Shown here piece after piece: positions 7,697-16,889 of a stretch of 37,848 nt of DNA. The notes beneath the pieces were generated by a model. That model did not search any database. It was not told the origin of the DNA and was given only the letters and a program-made list of their open reading frames with translations. The DNA is from SMWC01 sp963581225 (GTDB lineage: Bacteria > Pseudomonadota > Gammaproteobacteria > Steroidobacterales > Rariloculaceae), in contig CAUZMW010000006.1 in NCBI GenBank assembly GCA_963581225.1, positions 1-37,848 of the forward strand. The letters are read 5' to 3'. Position 1 is the first letter of the stretch; the number at the start of each line of letters is the position of its first letter. Position numbers and translations under genes: made by a program.

Positions 7697-8993
7697 TCAA
7701 CCTGACTGCCCCAGGTTCTCGTCAGGCGTCGCAGGAACGCCTCCGTCTCCCGACTCGGCAACAGGTTCGCGCGGTACTTCGTCGACTGCTTTCACTTTGT
7801 CTAAATGCTGCTTCGGATTGACGCCGAGTTCGGTAAATCGGCGTGCGCTGGGGAGGACTCGATGTTCGAGCGAACCGACCGCCTGGTTATACGCCTTGAC
7901 GCTATTGCCGAGTTACTTACCCATCGTGCTCAGATGACCGGCGAAGACATTCAGGCGTTCGTACGGCTGTACCGCCAGCCCACGAATTTCGGCGGCGTTC
8001 TCCGTCAGCGCGGTCTGCTGCCAGCCATACGCGATCGCTTTCAGTAACGCGACGTAGCTCGTCGGCGTGGCGAGAATAACCTGCTGGCGCAGGGCATCGT
8101 CCAGCAGATCGGGACGCTGAGCGAGGGCGGCGCTTAGAAACTGATCGCCAGTAATAAACAGGATCACGAACTCTGGGCTATTTTTGAACTGCGCCCAGTA
8201 CGTCTTGCTAGCGAGCTCCCTTACGCGTTGCGCGACATTGGCCGCGCGGCGCTCAAGAGCGGTGACTCGGCTCGCTTCGTCCTCCGTCTGTGTCGCGTCG
8301 AGATAGGCATCAAGCGGCGTCTTTACGTCGACGATCACCTGCCGGCGATCGGGCATGTTAATGATCATATCGGGCCGTATCGCGCCATCTTCCGTGGCGT
8401 GTGACTCTGTGTGACGAAGTCGCAGTGCTCCACCATGCCGGCGAGTTCGACCAGACGCTGCAGCGTAATCTCTCCCCACTGACCACGCACCTCGGGGCGT
8501 CTGAGCGCGTTAACCAGATTGCGTGTCTCAGCGCTGAGCGTCTTCTGGCCGGCCGCCATGGCCTCCAGTTGCGCCGTAATGCTGCCGTGCGCCTCGTGGC
8601 GAGTTTTTCCATCGAGCTGATATGCGCTTCAGTACGACTAAGCGCATCGCGGATCGGCTTGACGAGGTTCTCGACGGCCTGTTCGCGTGAGGCGAGCCCA
8701 GCCTTGGCGCGCTCATGGTGGATACCTAAACTCTCCTTGGCCAGTTTTAGAAACGTTTCCGAGTGACTCTGCAGTTGTGCGTTGGCGAGCTGGGAGAAAG
8801 CGCTGCTGAGCCGCTCTGCGGCGAGCGCCAGAGCCTGCTCACGCTCCGTGTCTAGATGCTCCTGGTTCTTGATCTCGACATTGCGCAGGTCGAGTTCGTG
8901 CCGGAGCTTCACGCTTCGGGATCGACCCAGACCGAATCCTGTCAACAGGCCGACGATGAGGCCCGCGATTCCGCCGCTCAGCAGGTACAACAT
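7697..8993 (-). pseudogene. rmuC: rmuC-family DNA recombination protein, pseudogene with three lesions
   Basis: RmuC has an N-terminal membrane anchor, a coiled coil and a PD-(D/E)XK-like nuclease domain, and limits recombination between short inverted repeats. The sequence is spread over three frames. Frame 1 runs from ATG 8993 (LYLLSGGIAGLIVGLL, then the coiled coil) to SSMEK. The reading must shift by one base in an A5 tract (T5 on the plus strand, 8604-8608) to continue RHEAHGSITAQLEAM and VRGQWGEITLQRLVELAGM. A second shift near 8395-8420 is needed to reach TEDGAIRPDMIINMPDRRQV and VIVDVKTPLDAYL. Finally an in-frame TAA at 7913-7915 (after LSTMGK) precedes LGNSVKAYNQAVGSLEHRVL, which continues the family C-terminus to TGA at 7697. 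The start lies 10 bases behind gph. Confidence 0.85.
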
Positions 8994-9003
8994 CAGGCTC
9001 GGT

Positions 9004-9693
9004 TCAGCAGGCGGCATGGGTCTGCGGCACACTGTCTAGCTGTTTAATGGCATCCAAAAGCGCGCTCGGTTGGGTGATCACGGAATCTGCCCCCCAACTA
9101 TACGGGTCCTGGTGGGGGCGAATGTACCCATAGGTCACCGCGATGGTCGCCATACCGGCGGCGCGGCCGGCCTCGATATCGCGCAGCGCATCGCCGACAT
9201 AGACGCAGTGCCCGGCCGGCACACCGATTTCTTCTGCCGCAAGTAGTAAAGGCGCGGGGTGAGGTTTGCGCTGCGGCAGTCGATCACCGCTTATTACACA
9301 TGCCGGCGCATGGGCCAACTCCAATGCCTCGAGCAGTGGCTGTGTCATCGCAGCCGGCTTATTCGTGACGATTCCCCAGACCAACCCGAATTTAGATATA
9401 GAATGAAGTACATCTTGTATACCATTAAAAATACGGGAATTAAGTGCCACATTACTGGTATAGAGCTTGAGAAATTCCTGGCGCAGGCCCTCCAGGCGGT
9501 CGGCAGAAAATGCCTCACCGAAGCCCAGCCTGATCAGGCCCAGCGCGCCGTTCGATACTTCATTACGCGCGATCGCGTAGGGTGCCAACGGCCGCCGGTG
9601 GCGGACCAGCAGTTGGTTCAATACAGCAACCAGGTCAGGCGCAGTATCGGCGAGCGTGCCATCAAGATCCAGCAGTACGGCCTGTATCTTCAT
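9004..9693 (-). CDS. gph: Phosphoglycolate phosphatase-like HAD hydrolase
   Basis: A 229-residue haloacid-dehalogenase phosphatase of the Gph type, which removes 2-phosphoglycolate formed during DNA repair or oxygenase reactions. Motif I is LLDLDGTLADTAPDL with the nucleophilic Asp, motif II is IVTNKP, and motifs III/IV are KPHPAPLLLAAEE and YVGDALRDIEAGRAAGM. A helical cap lies between motifs I and II. The start codon overlaps the ubiG stop (ATGA), a conserved gammaproteobacterial arrangement in which gph/mupP and ubiG are coupled. MupP (N-acetylmuramic acid 6-phosphate phosphatase) is a sister function that also neighbours ubiG, for example in Pseudomonas, so the substrate remains open. Confidence 0.88.
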   Translation of the reverse strand: MKIQAVLLDLDGTLADTAPDLVAVLNQLLVRHRRPLAPYAIARNEVSNGALGLIRLGFGEAFSADRLEGLRQEFLKLYTSNVALNSRIFNGIQDVLHSISKFGLVWGIVTNKPAAMTQPLLEALELAHAPACVISGDRLPQRKPHPAPLLLAAEEIGVPAGHCVYVGDALRDIEAGRAAGMATIAVTYGYIRPHQDPYSWGADSVITQPSALLDAIKQLDSVPQTHAAC

Positions 9694-10406
9694 GCGGCTG
9701 GTTCACGAACCGTATAGGCAAAGTAGTTCACGTCAGAATTACCGCCTAGCGAATAGCTCTGCGTGAGCGGATTGAAATGCAATCCGGTAACGTCCTGCAG
9801 CTCAAGATCGGCTCCGCGGCACCAGGAAGCGAGTTCGGCCGGGCGTACGAGCTTGAGATAGTCATGCGTCCCGCGGGGCACCATGCGTAGAACGTGTTCG
9901 GCGCCTACGATTGCTAGCAAAAAACTCTTTAAATTTCGGTTGATCGTAGAAAAGAAGACCGTCCCGCCGGGCCGCACAGCAACAGCGCAGGCTGCAACGA
10001 GCGCTTCGGGGTCTGGGACATGCTCCAGTAGCTCGAGACAGGTGACGACGTCGAATTGTCCTGGTTTCTCAGAAGCCAGTTCCGCGACGTCGATGCACCG
10101 GTACTCGAGCGTTGTGCCGGAATCGGCGGCGTGTCGACGGGCGATCTCAAGGCTGGCCTCGGCAAGATCGATCCCGAGGACATCCGCGTCTCGGGCCGCC
10201 AGGGCTTCGCTCAGAAGACCGCCGCCGCAACCTACGTCGAGGACGCGTGCGCCCTTCAGCATCACACGATCTTCGATGTAATCTACGCGCAACGGATTGA
10301 TCTCGTGTAGCGTCTTCAACGGGCCGTCCGGATTCCACCAGTCCGCGGCAAGCGCATCGAACTTGGCGAGTTCTACGGGATCGACGTTCTGCGAGCTGTC
10401 GTTCAT
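9690..10406 (-). CDS. ubiG: Ubiquinone biosynthesis O-methyltransferase UbiG
   Basis: UbiG performs both O-methylations of ubiquinone biosynthesis with S-adenosylmethionine. The protein has the UbiG opening VDPVELAKFDALAADWWNPD, the substrate segment LKTLHEINPLRVDYI, the SAM motif VLDVGCGGGLLSEALA, and the downstream EHVPDP and FFSTINRNLKSF blocks. The conserved start MNDSS at 10406 overlaps the stop of mtaD by ATGA; the frame is open further upstream but that part belongs to mtaD. Presence of ubiG implies a ubiquinone-using respiratory proteobacterium. Confidence 0.95.
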   Translation of the reverse strand: MNDSSQNVDPVELAKFDALAADWWNPDGPLKTLHEINPLRVDYIEDRVMLKGARVLDVGCGGGLLSEALAARDADVLGIDLAEASLEIARRHAADSGTTLEYRCIDVAELASEKPGQFDVVTCLELLEHVPDPEALVAACAVAVRPGGTVFFSTINRNLKSFLLAIVGAEHVLRMVPRGTHDYLKLVRPAELASWCRGADLELQDVTGLHFNPLTQSYSLGGNSDVNYFAYTVREPAA

Positions 10407-11737
10407 GCGTCGAGTATCCGCTTGCCCCATTGATCTGCGCGCTCCAGGATAACCTCGATGTCCATGCGTGTGAGTCGACCGGCTGACAGTAGATGTTCGC
10501 CCGCGACCCAGACGTCGGTCACATGCTCACGACCGCTGCAATAGACGAGTTGCGACAACGGATCCAGGACCGGGCGCACTGTCGGCGCCGTCAACTCGAC
10601 GCAGATAACGTCAGCCGACTTGCCTGCAACCAGCGAGCCGATTTCATCGGCCAGCCCCAGGGCGCGGGCACCGTTGATCGTCGCCATCTCCAACACGACC
10701 GGAGCAGGAACGGCTTCGGCGTCGTGGGCAACGTGCTTACCTAATAGCGCGGCCATTTCCATCTCTGCCCACATATCTAAGCGGTTATTGCTGGCGGCGC
10801 CATCCGTTCCCAGTCCGACATTGATACCAGCAGCCAGCGCCTCGGCGACAGGGCAGGCGCCGCTGGCGAGTTTAAGATTGGATCGCGGACAGTGCGCGAT
10901 ACTCGAGCCGGCCGATCCCAAACGCTCCATCTCGTGACCGAGCAACTGCGTCGCGTGCACCGCAATCAATGCCGAATTCAGCAAACCTAACTCGTCCAGG
11001 CGTTGCAACGGTCGTTTCCCATACTCAGCGACACTGTCTTCCACTTCGTTAGCGGTCTCGTGGATATGCATCTGCACGGGGACCTCTAACTCGTCGGCGA
11101 GCTGCCGAATCCGCTGCAGAGTCGCATCTGAGACGCTATAGGGCGCATGTGGCGCGAAGAACGTACTAACGAGCGGGGCGCCCCTATAGGTATCGTGGAC
11201 GTCCAAACCTTTGCTGATGTACTCATCCGGCGTGTCAGCCCAGGGCGATGGGAAGTCGAGTGCGATCATACCGACGGCAGCCCGGATCCCGGTCTCGGTT
11301 GCCACCTCCGCGACCTTGTCCGGAAAGAAATACATATCGGCGAAGCAGGTCGTTCCGGCTCGAAGCATCTCCGCCACGGCCAGTCGAGTACCGTCGGCGA
11401 CGAAATCCGGGTTAGCGAGATTCAACTCGATCGGCCGAATTCGCTCCTCGAGCCACCGCGCGAGCGGCATATCGTCGCCATATCCTCGCATCAGCGTCAT
11501 TGCCGCGTGCGTGTGCACATTGACGAGGCCTGGCAACAGCACGTGATCGGGCCGGTCGTGCAGCGCGTCGGGCTCGAATCGATCCATCGCCTCGGCACGC
11601 GGAAGCAGCGCCACGATGCGGCCCTTGTCGATCGCCACCACGAGATCTTCATGCACTTCGATATCAGGCTCCACGGCGATCGTCCAGCGGGGACAGATCA
11701 GTGCATCGATGCGTTGACTCACTACTGGATGACTCAC
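10403..11737 (-). CDS. mtaD: 5-methylthioadenosine/S-adenosylhomocysteine deaminase (amidohydrolase family)
   Basis: A 444-residue metal-dependent amidohydrolase of the TRZ/ATZ/MtaD group, predicted to deaminate 5'-methylthioadenosine and S-adenosylhomocysteine. Metal ligands are the HTH pair in LLPGLVNVHTHAAMTLMRG, His in MHIHETANEVED, His in VHATQL, and Asp in VGLGTDGAASNNRLDMWAEM. The DMYFFPDKVAEVA segment is characteristic of this branch. It lies directly upstream of ubiG with a 4-base overlap and is divergent from gyrA. The coupling with SAM-dependent UbiG is consistent with recycling of SAH. Other members of the family deaminate related purines or triazines, so the exact substrate is inferred. 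Confidence 0.85.
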   Translation of the reverse strand: MSHPVVSQRIDALICPRWTIAVEPDIEVHEDLVVAIDKGRIVALLPRAEAMDRFEPDALHDRPDHVLLPGLVNVHTHAAMTLMRGYGDDMPLARWLEERIRPIELNLANPDFVADGTRLAVAEMLRAGTTCFADMYFFPDKVAEVATETGIRAAVGMIALDFPSPWADTPDEYISKGLDVHDTYRGAPLVSTFFAPHAPYSVSDATLQRIRQLADELEVPVQMHIHETANEVEDSVAEYGKRPLQRLDELGLLNSALIAVHATQLLGHEMERLGSAGSSIAHCPRSNLKLASGACPVAEALAAGINVGLGTDGAASNNRLDMWAEMEMAALLGKHVAHDAEAVPAPVVLEMATINGARALGLADEIGSLVAGKSADVICVELTAPTVRPVLDPLSQLVYCSGREHVTDVWVAGEHLLSAGRLTRMDIEVILERADQWGKRILDA

Positions 11738-11783
11738 TCTTGGGGGTTAGCTTGGTGGACTGTGCGACCGAATTAGGATGTGA

Positions 11784-11789
11784 AGTATA
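11784..11789 (-). promoter_or_regulatory. Candidate -10 box for mtaD
   Basis: On the minus strand the sequence reads GGCTATACTTC; TATACT is a good -10 hexamer about 47 bases upstream of the mtaD start. No strong -35 box is present at the expected distance. Confidence 0.3.
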
Positions 11790-11832
11790 GCCGTTTGATC
11801 GGCCGGGAACGCTACGGAAAGAGGCTCCCTTA

Positions 11833-11841
11833 TGGTAGAAT
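11833..11841 (+). promoter_or_regulatory. Candidate extended -10 promoter for gyrA
   Basis: TGGTAGAAT combines a TGn extension with the hexamer TAGAAT and would give an untranslated leader of about 157 bases before gyrA at 12005. A TTGACG occurs further down at about 11917 but no -10 box stands at a usable distance from it. The 267-bp divergent mtaD-gyrA region holds nothing else that I recognise. Confidence 0.3.
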
Positions 11842-12004
11842 TCACGCTGATTCTTGAGTACTCGGAACCTGATTTGTCGAGCTAATTTGGCCAGTCGTTT
11901 TCTACGGTCTCGGTGGCTTGACGGCCCGTTTCTCTCTCAGCGCGTTCTAACTCACCCGGCGTCTCCTTGCAGGCCGGGACGGGACAGTATTTGCGGTAAA
12001 TAAC

Positions 12005-14551
12005 ATGGCTGAATTCGCAAAAGAAATAATTCTGGTCAATCTCGAAGACGAGATGAAGCGGTCGTATCTGGATTACGCCATGAGCGTAATCGTCGGACGC
12101 GCGTTGCCGGATATCAGAGACGGACTCAAGCCGGTTCACCGCCGAGTCCTGTTCGCCATGCGTGAGCTGGGCAACGACTACAACAAGGCGTACAAGAAGT
12201 CCGCCCGTGTGGTGGGCGATGTCATCGGTAAGTACCACCCCCACGGGGACAGTGCCGTGTACGAGACCATCGTTCGCATGGCGCAGCCCTTCTCCATGCG
12301 CTATCTGCTCATAGACGGCCAGGGTAACTTCGGTTCCGTCGATGGCGATGCGCCGGCCGCGATGCGCTACACCGAAATTCGCATGGCCCGGCTGGCCCAG
12401 GATTTGCTCTCCGATATCGATAAAGAGACGGTCGACTTCTCGGCGAACTACGACGAGAGCGAGCACGAACCGACGGTCCTGCCAACGCGTGTACCTAATC
12501 TGCTGGTCAACGGTTCGTCCGGAATTGCTGTGGGGATGGCCACCAATATTCCGCCGCATAATCTCGGCGAGGTTGTCGATGCGTGCCTGGCACTGCTGGA
12601 CACGCCGGAACTCGGGATCAGCGACCTCATTAAGCTGATACCCGGCCCGGATTTTCCGACCGCGGGATTGATTCACGGCGCTCAAGGCATCGTAAACGCC
12701 TATACGACCGGGCGTGGCCGACTCTATATTCGCGCGAGACACCATATCGAGCCGCTAGCGACCGCTAATCGCGAAGCGATTGTGGTGACGGAGCTACCGT
12801 ATCAGGTCAATAAAGCCAGGCTGATCGAAAAGATCGCCGAACTGGTACGAGACAAACGCCTGGAAGGAATAAGTGAGTTACGAGACGAGTCCGATAAAGA
12901 CGGGATGCGTGTCGTGATTGAGTTGCGTCGCGGTGAGCTCTCGGACGTCGTCCTGAACAATCTCTACAAACAGACCCAGCTACAGAGCGTGTTCGGCATC
13001 AATATGGTCGGACTGGTCGACGGGCAACCCAAACTGCTGACGCTGAAGGAGATTCTGGAAGCCTTCCTTCGTCATCGGCGTGAAATCGTCACGAGGCGAA
13101 CGCTATTCGAGCTTAGGAAGGCGCGCGAACGCGCGCACGTGTTGGAAGGGCAGACGGTGGCCCTCGCAAATATCGACGAGGTAATCGAGCTCATTCGGGC
13201 TTCCGCATCGCCGGCCGTTGCGCGAGCGAGCCTGATCGGTTGCGACTGGGCGCCGGGCGCCGTCGTCGGCATGCTGGAGCGCGCGGGCGCCGAGGCCACG
13301 CGCCCGGATGGGCTGGCGGAAGGCTGTGGTTTGAGTGCGACCGGCTATCGGCTGTCCGAAGTACAGGCGCAGGCAATCCTGGATCTTCGTCTGCACCGAT
13401 TAACGGCCCTGGAACAGGAAAAAATACTGAAAGAATTCATGGAGTTAGTACATAAAATTCAAGGATATCAAGAGATCCTGGCAGAGCCAGAAAGGCTGCA
13501 AGCCGTGATCCGTGAGGAACTCATTGAGATCCGCGAGCGCTATGCGGATCCGCGCCGCACTGAGATTGTCGAGGACTACGCTGATCTAACCATCGAGGAC
13601 TTAATTCCCGAGGAAGATGTCGTCGTGACACTGTCCCACGGCGGTTATGCCAAGGCGCAGCCCGTCGCCGCCTACCAGGCGCAGCGGCGCGGCGGTCGCG
13701 GCCGGGCGGCCGCACGGGTCAAAGACGAGGACTTTATCGATCAACTGTTCATCGCCAACACCCACGACACGCTATTGTGTTTTTCAAGCAGGGGGAAGGC
13801 GTATTGGCTCAAGGTTTATCAGGTTCCGCAGGCGGGGTCGGGATCGAGAGGACGCCCGATCGTCAATCTGCTGCCGCTGCAAGAAAACGAGCGTATCAAT
13901 GCCGTCGTGCCAATCAAGGAGTTCGATGATGACCGGTTCGTGATCTTCGCCACGAAACAGGGCACGGTAAAGAAAACCCAGCTGAACGCGTACTCTCGCC
14001 CACGCGCGAACGGCATCATTGCCGTCGAATTACATGAGGACGACCGACTGGTCGGCGCGGCAGTCACGCTCGGCGATCAGGACGTCATGCTGTTCGCGGG
14101 CTCAGGAAAGGCCATTCGCTTCTCTGAGACCGATGTTCGAACGATGGGCAGAACGGCTGCCGGCGTGCGCGGCCTCCGCCTGGCGAGTAACGACGATGAG
14201 GTAATCGCGCTCAGCATTCCGGACAAAGAGTTCATGCTCATTGCCACCGAGAATGGCTATGGTAAGCGCACGCCGCTGAACGACTTTCCCGTGCAGGGCC
14301 GGGGCGGGCAGGGCGTTATCGCTATTCAGGTGTCCGATCGTAATGGCCGCGTCGTTGGCGCGCTGCAAGTCTCAACGGACGACGAGGTTATGCTGATTAG
14401 TTCGGCCGGCACGCTCGTAAGAACATCGACCTCTGAGATTTCCGTGATGGGCAGGAACACACAGGGAGTTCGGCTGATCCGGCTGGACACCAATGACAAA
14501 CTCGTTGGGCTGGAGCGTGTGGAAGTCTTACAGGATGACGAGCCGGAATAA
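12005..14551 (+). CDS. gyrA: DNA gyrase subunit A
   Basis: The breakage-reunion subunit of DNA gyrase, 848 residues and complete. The catalytic Tyr122 lies in AAMRYTEIRM, and numbering matches E. coli. The quinolone-resistance region reads HPHGDSAVYETIVRMAQPF, with the susceptible-type Ser83 and Glu at position 87. The C-terminal DNA-wrapping domain carries the GyrA box QRRGGRG and repeated beta-pinwheel blades (for example GRGGQGVIAIQVSDRNGRV). It is probably the first gene of the run gyrA-serC-serA-pheA-aroA-cmk-rpsA, with short gaps throughout. An insertion of around 30 residues near 410-440 (ASLIGCDWAPGAV and following) matches the spacing seen in many gammaproteobacterial GyrA proteins. 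Confidence 0.98.
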   Translation: MAEFAKEIILVNLEDEMKRSYLDYAMSVIVGRALPDIRDGLKPVHRRVLFAMRELGNDYNKAYKKSARVVGDVIGKYHPHGDSAVYETIVRMAQPFSMRYLLIDGQGNFGSVDGDAPAAMRYTEIRMARLAQDLLSDIDKETVDFSANYDESEHEPTVLPTRVPNLLVNGSSGIAVGMATNIPPHNLGEVVDACLALLDTPELGISDLIKLIPGPDFPTAGLIHGAQGIVNAYTTGRGRLYIRARHHIEPLATANREAIVVTELPYQVNKARLIEKIAELVRDKRLEGISELRDESDKDGMRVVIELRRGELSDVVLNNLYKQTQLQSVFGINMVGLVDGQPKLLTLKEILEAFLRHRREIVTRRTLFELRKARERAHVLEGQTVALANIDEVIELIRASASPAVARASLIGCDWAPGAVVGMLERAGAEATRPDGLAEGCGLSATGYRLSEVQAQAILDLRLHRLTALEQEKILKEFMELVHKIQGYQEILAEPERLQAVIREELIEIRERYADPRRTEIVEDYADLTIEDLIPEEDVVVTLSHGGYAKAQPVAAYQAQRRGGRGRAAARVKDEDFIDQLFIANTHDTLLCFSSRGKAYWLKVYQVPQAGSGSRGRPIVNLLPLQENERINAVVPIKEFDDDRFVIFATKQGTVKKTQLNAYSRPRANGIIAVELHEDDRLVGAAVTLGDQDVMLFAGSGKAIRFSETDVRTMGRTAAGVRGLRLASNDDEVIALSIPDKEFMLIATENGYGKRTPLNDFPVQGRGGQGVIAIQVSDRNGRVVGALQVSTDDEVMLISSAGTLVRTSTSEISVMGRNTQGVRLIRLDTNDKLVGLERVEVLQDDEPE

Positions 14552-14586
14552 CGGCTCGCTACGCAAAAGGGAGTAGTAGAGTAGAG

Positions 14587-15669
14587 ATGGATCGCGTTTT
14601 TAATTTCAGCCCGGGCCCTGCAGTCTTGCCGCAGCAAGTCATGGCGCGAGCGCAGGCCGACTTTCTCGACTGGAAGGGCACAGGCATGTCGGTCATGGAG
14701 GTTAGCCACCGCAGCCCCGAATTTATGGACCTTGCCGCCCAATCGGAGGCCGATCTGCGGGAGCTATTGACGATTCCGGAGAATTACAAAGTGCTGTTTC
14801 TGCAGGGCGGCGCAACGCTGCAGTTCGCAGCCGTACCTCTGAATCTGGCGGCACCCGACGGCGTCCCCGATTACGTCGTAACGGGAAGTTGGGGCAAGAA
14901 AGCCAAGACGGAGGCATCGCGCATCGTCAAAGTGAATGTCGCAGCCGATGCCGCGGCGAGTCACTATACAACTGTGCCGGATCCAGCAAGCTGGCAGGTA
15001 TCGGACGATGCAGCCTATTTGCATTACACGCCCAATGAAACCATCGGCGGCGTCGAGATGCACAGCATCCCCGAGGTGTCCAACGCACCCCTGGTCGCAG
15101 ATATGTCATCGACAATTTTGTCGAGGCCGGTCGATGTGAAACGTTTCGGTCTCATCTACGCCGGCGCGCAGAAAAACATGGGCCAGGCCGGACTGACTCT
15201 CGTGATCGTGCGCGAAGATCTGATCGGGCGCGCCGCCGCACAGACGCCCGGTATAACCGATTACCGCGTCATGGCAGAGTCGGGCTCGATGTGGAATACG
15301 CCGGCAACATTCGCATGGTACATGGCGAGTCTGGTCTTCGCGTGGCTGAAGGAGCATGGGGGACTCGAAGCCATGGCGCAGCGCAATGACGCCAAGGTGC
15401 AGAAGCTCTACGCAGCGATCGACGTTTCAGATTTCTACACGAACCCCGTCGACTTGGACTACCGGTCTCGCATGAATATTCCATTCACGCTGCCGGACGC
15501 GGCACTGGATTCGGCTTTTCTGGCCGGGTCGAAAGTCGCCGGCCTGACCAACCTGAAAGGCCATAGATCGGTGGGAGGCCTCCGCGCCAGCCTATACAAC
15601 GCAATGCCCGAGGCGGGTGTGGATGCTTTGATCGCATTCATGTCGGACTTCGAGGCTAGACACGGTTAA
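14587..15669 (+). CDS. serC: Phosphoserine aminotransferase
   Basis: SerC is a PLP enzyme that transaminates 3-phosphohydroxypyruvate to phosphoserine and also acts in pyridoxal phosphate synthesis (as PdxF). The protein has 360 residues, the standard size. It opens with VFNFSPGPAVLPQQV, has the GMSVMEVSHRSPEF segment and LFLQGGATLQFAAVPLNL (phosphate-binding region), and the PLP-binding Lys in YAGAQKNMGQAGL. It follows gyrA by 35 bases, with a purine-rich GGGAGTAGTAGAGTAGAG before the ATG. The next gene is a serA homologue 5 bases on, so both early steps of serine synthesis sit together. Confidence 0.97.
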   Translation: MDRVFNFSPGPAVLPQQVMARAQADFLDWKGTGMSVMEVSHRSPEFMDLAAQSEADLRELLTIPENYKVLFLQGGATLQFAAVPLNLAAPDGVPDYVVTGSWGKKAKTEASRIVKVNVAADAAASHYTTVPDPASWQVSDDAAYLHYTPNETIGGVEMHSIPEVSNAPLVADMSSTILSRPVDVKRFGLIYAGAQKNMGQAGLTLVIVREDLIGRAAAQTPGITDYRVMAESGSMWNTPATFAWYMASLVFAWLKEHGGLEAMAQRNDAKVQKLYAAIDVSDFYTNPVDLDYRSRMNIPFTLPDAALDSAFLAGSKVAGLTNLKGHRSVGGLRASLYNAMPEAGVDALIAFMSDFEARHG

Positions 15670-15674
15670 ACGAC

Positions 15675-16859
15675 ATGACAGACTCATTCAAAGTTCTGAC
15701 ACTCAACAACATTGCGAGTGAAGGGCTGGATCGCTTTCCTCGCGAGCGCTACGAAGTTGGCGCGGACCTGGCCGATCCTCATGCGATCCTCCTGCGCTCC
15801 TACAAGATGCATGACATGGAGATTCCGGCCAGTCTGCGTGCCGTCGCGCGCGCGGGCGCCGGTGTGAATAACATCCCCGTGTCGAAGCTGAGTGAGTTGG
15901 GCATTCCCGTTTTCAACGCCCCCGGCGCGAACGCCAATGCAGTGAAGGAGTTGGTCATCGCCGGCGTTCTTCTGGCGGCGCGTAATCTAGTTTCAGCGTG
16001 GGACTACGTGCGTCACCTTGAAGGTAACGACGATGAACTCGCACGCGCTGTTGAAGCGACCAAGAAACAGTTTATCGGTTACGAATTACCGGGACGCACG
16101 CTCGGCGTTGTGGGGCTTGGCGCGATCGGCGTCCAAGTCGCGAATGCCGCGCTGGAACTCGGCATGAGCGTGATCGGCTACGATCAGAAGATTACCGTCA
16201 AACGTGCCTGGCAACTCTCATCGGGCGTCGAACAAGCATCCAACTTGGAAGAGTTGTGCTCACGCGCCAATATGCTGACCTTCCACATACCGTTTAATGA
16301 GCACACCCGAGGATTGCTGAATAGAGATCGGCTCGCGCTGTTACCCAAAGGCTCAGTCGTGTTGAATCTTGCACGCCAGGGTATTGTCGACGAGGACGCG
16401 TTGCTGGCGGCACTCGATAGCGGTGCGGTCAGCACTTACGTGACCGACTTTCCGTCGCGCGCGCTGATGAACGATGACCGCATTATCTGTTTACCGCACT
16501 TGGGTGCCGCGACTCGGGAAGCCGAGGAGAACTGTGCCGTGATGGTCGCCAATAACCTCCGGAACTTCCTGGAGAACGGCAACATTCGCCATTCGGTAAA
16601 CTTTCCCGAAGCGCAGTTGCGACGTACGCGGCCTCACCGTCTCGCGATCACGAATTCGAATGTGCCGAATATGGTCGGCCAGGTATCGACCGCTCTGGCG
16701 GAAGAGAATATCAATATCGCGGATTTATTGAATGTGTCGAGAGACGAAGTCGCGCATACGCTCGTTGACCTGGACGGACCGGCAGGTGAGGCCACGCTAC
16801 AGCGAATCCGGTCTATCGATGGCATACTCTCGCTACGCGTTCTTCCAATTATCGAATAA
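15675..16859 (+). CDS. serA: D-3-phosphoglycerate dehydrogenase with ACT domain
   Basis: A 394-residue NAD-dependent D-2-hydroxyacid dehydrogenase that oxidises 3-phosphoglycerate, the first step of serine synthesis. The nucleotide-binding motif is VVGLGAIGVQVA, the catalytic Arg is in LNLARQGIVDEDAL and the catalytic His is H275 in CLPHLGAATREAEEN. The C-terminal domain (from about residue 320, LAITNSNVPNMVGQVS) is an ACT domain for serine feedback. Instead of the DVFxxEP segment that supplies the catalytic Glu in E. coli SerA, this branch reads VTDFPSRALMNDD near residue 258, so the acidic residue of the Arg-Glu-His triad is not evident. The DFP type occurs in a separate SerA lineage known from other bacteria. 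Context behind serC makes the role secure. Confidence 0.92.
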   Translation: MTDSFKVLTLNNIASEGLDRFPRERYEVGADLADPHAILLRSYKMHDMEIPASLRAVARAGAGVNNIPVSKLSELGIPVFNAPGANANAVKELVIAGVLLAARNLVSAWDYVRHLEGNDDELARAVEATKKQFIGYELPGRTLGVVGLGAIGVQVANAALELGMSVIGYDQKITVKRAWQLSSGVEQASNLEELCSRANMLTFHIPFNEHTRGLLNRDRLALLPKGSVVLNLARQGIVDEDALLAALDSGAVSTYVTDFPSRALMNDDRIICLPHLGAATREAEENCAVMVANNLRNFLENGNIRHSVNFPEAQLRRTRPHRLAITNSNVPNMVGQVSTALAEENINIADLLNVSRDEVAHTLVDLDGPAGEATLQRIRSIDGILSLRVLPIIE

Positions 16860-16889
16860 CCGGCTAGCAACCCTCGTGAGTCCCCTGTC

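Noticed and set aside
7654..7761. N-terminal extension of the yciK frame
   Set aside because: The same bases encode, in another frame, the conserved RmuC tail; the extension has no homology to YciK, so the ATG at 7653 was chosen.
8401..8766. Plus-strand open frame within the rmuC relic
   Set aside because: The opposite strand gives clear RmuC sequence across three frames; the plus frame is a chance opening.
11147..11776. Open frame of 209 codons on the plus strand inside mtaD
   Set aside because: Antisense to a clear amidohydrolase; composition is His/Arg-rich as expected from a reverse shadow.
12251..12265. GyrA Glu87 as a quinolone-resistance substitution
   Set aside because: Position 83 is the susceptible Ser, and Glu at 87 occurs naturally in many bacteria, so resistance cannot be inferred.
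11882..12745. 864-base open frame on the minus strand over the gyrA start
   Set aside because: It lies opposite the best-conserved part of gyrA, has no recognisable domain and no ribosome site; it is a by-product of gyrA codon usage.
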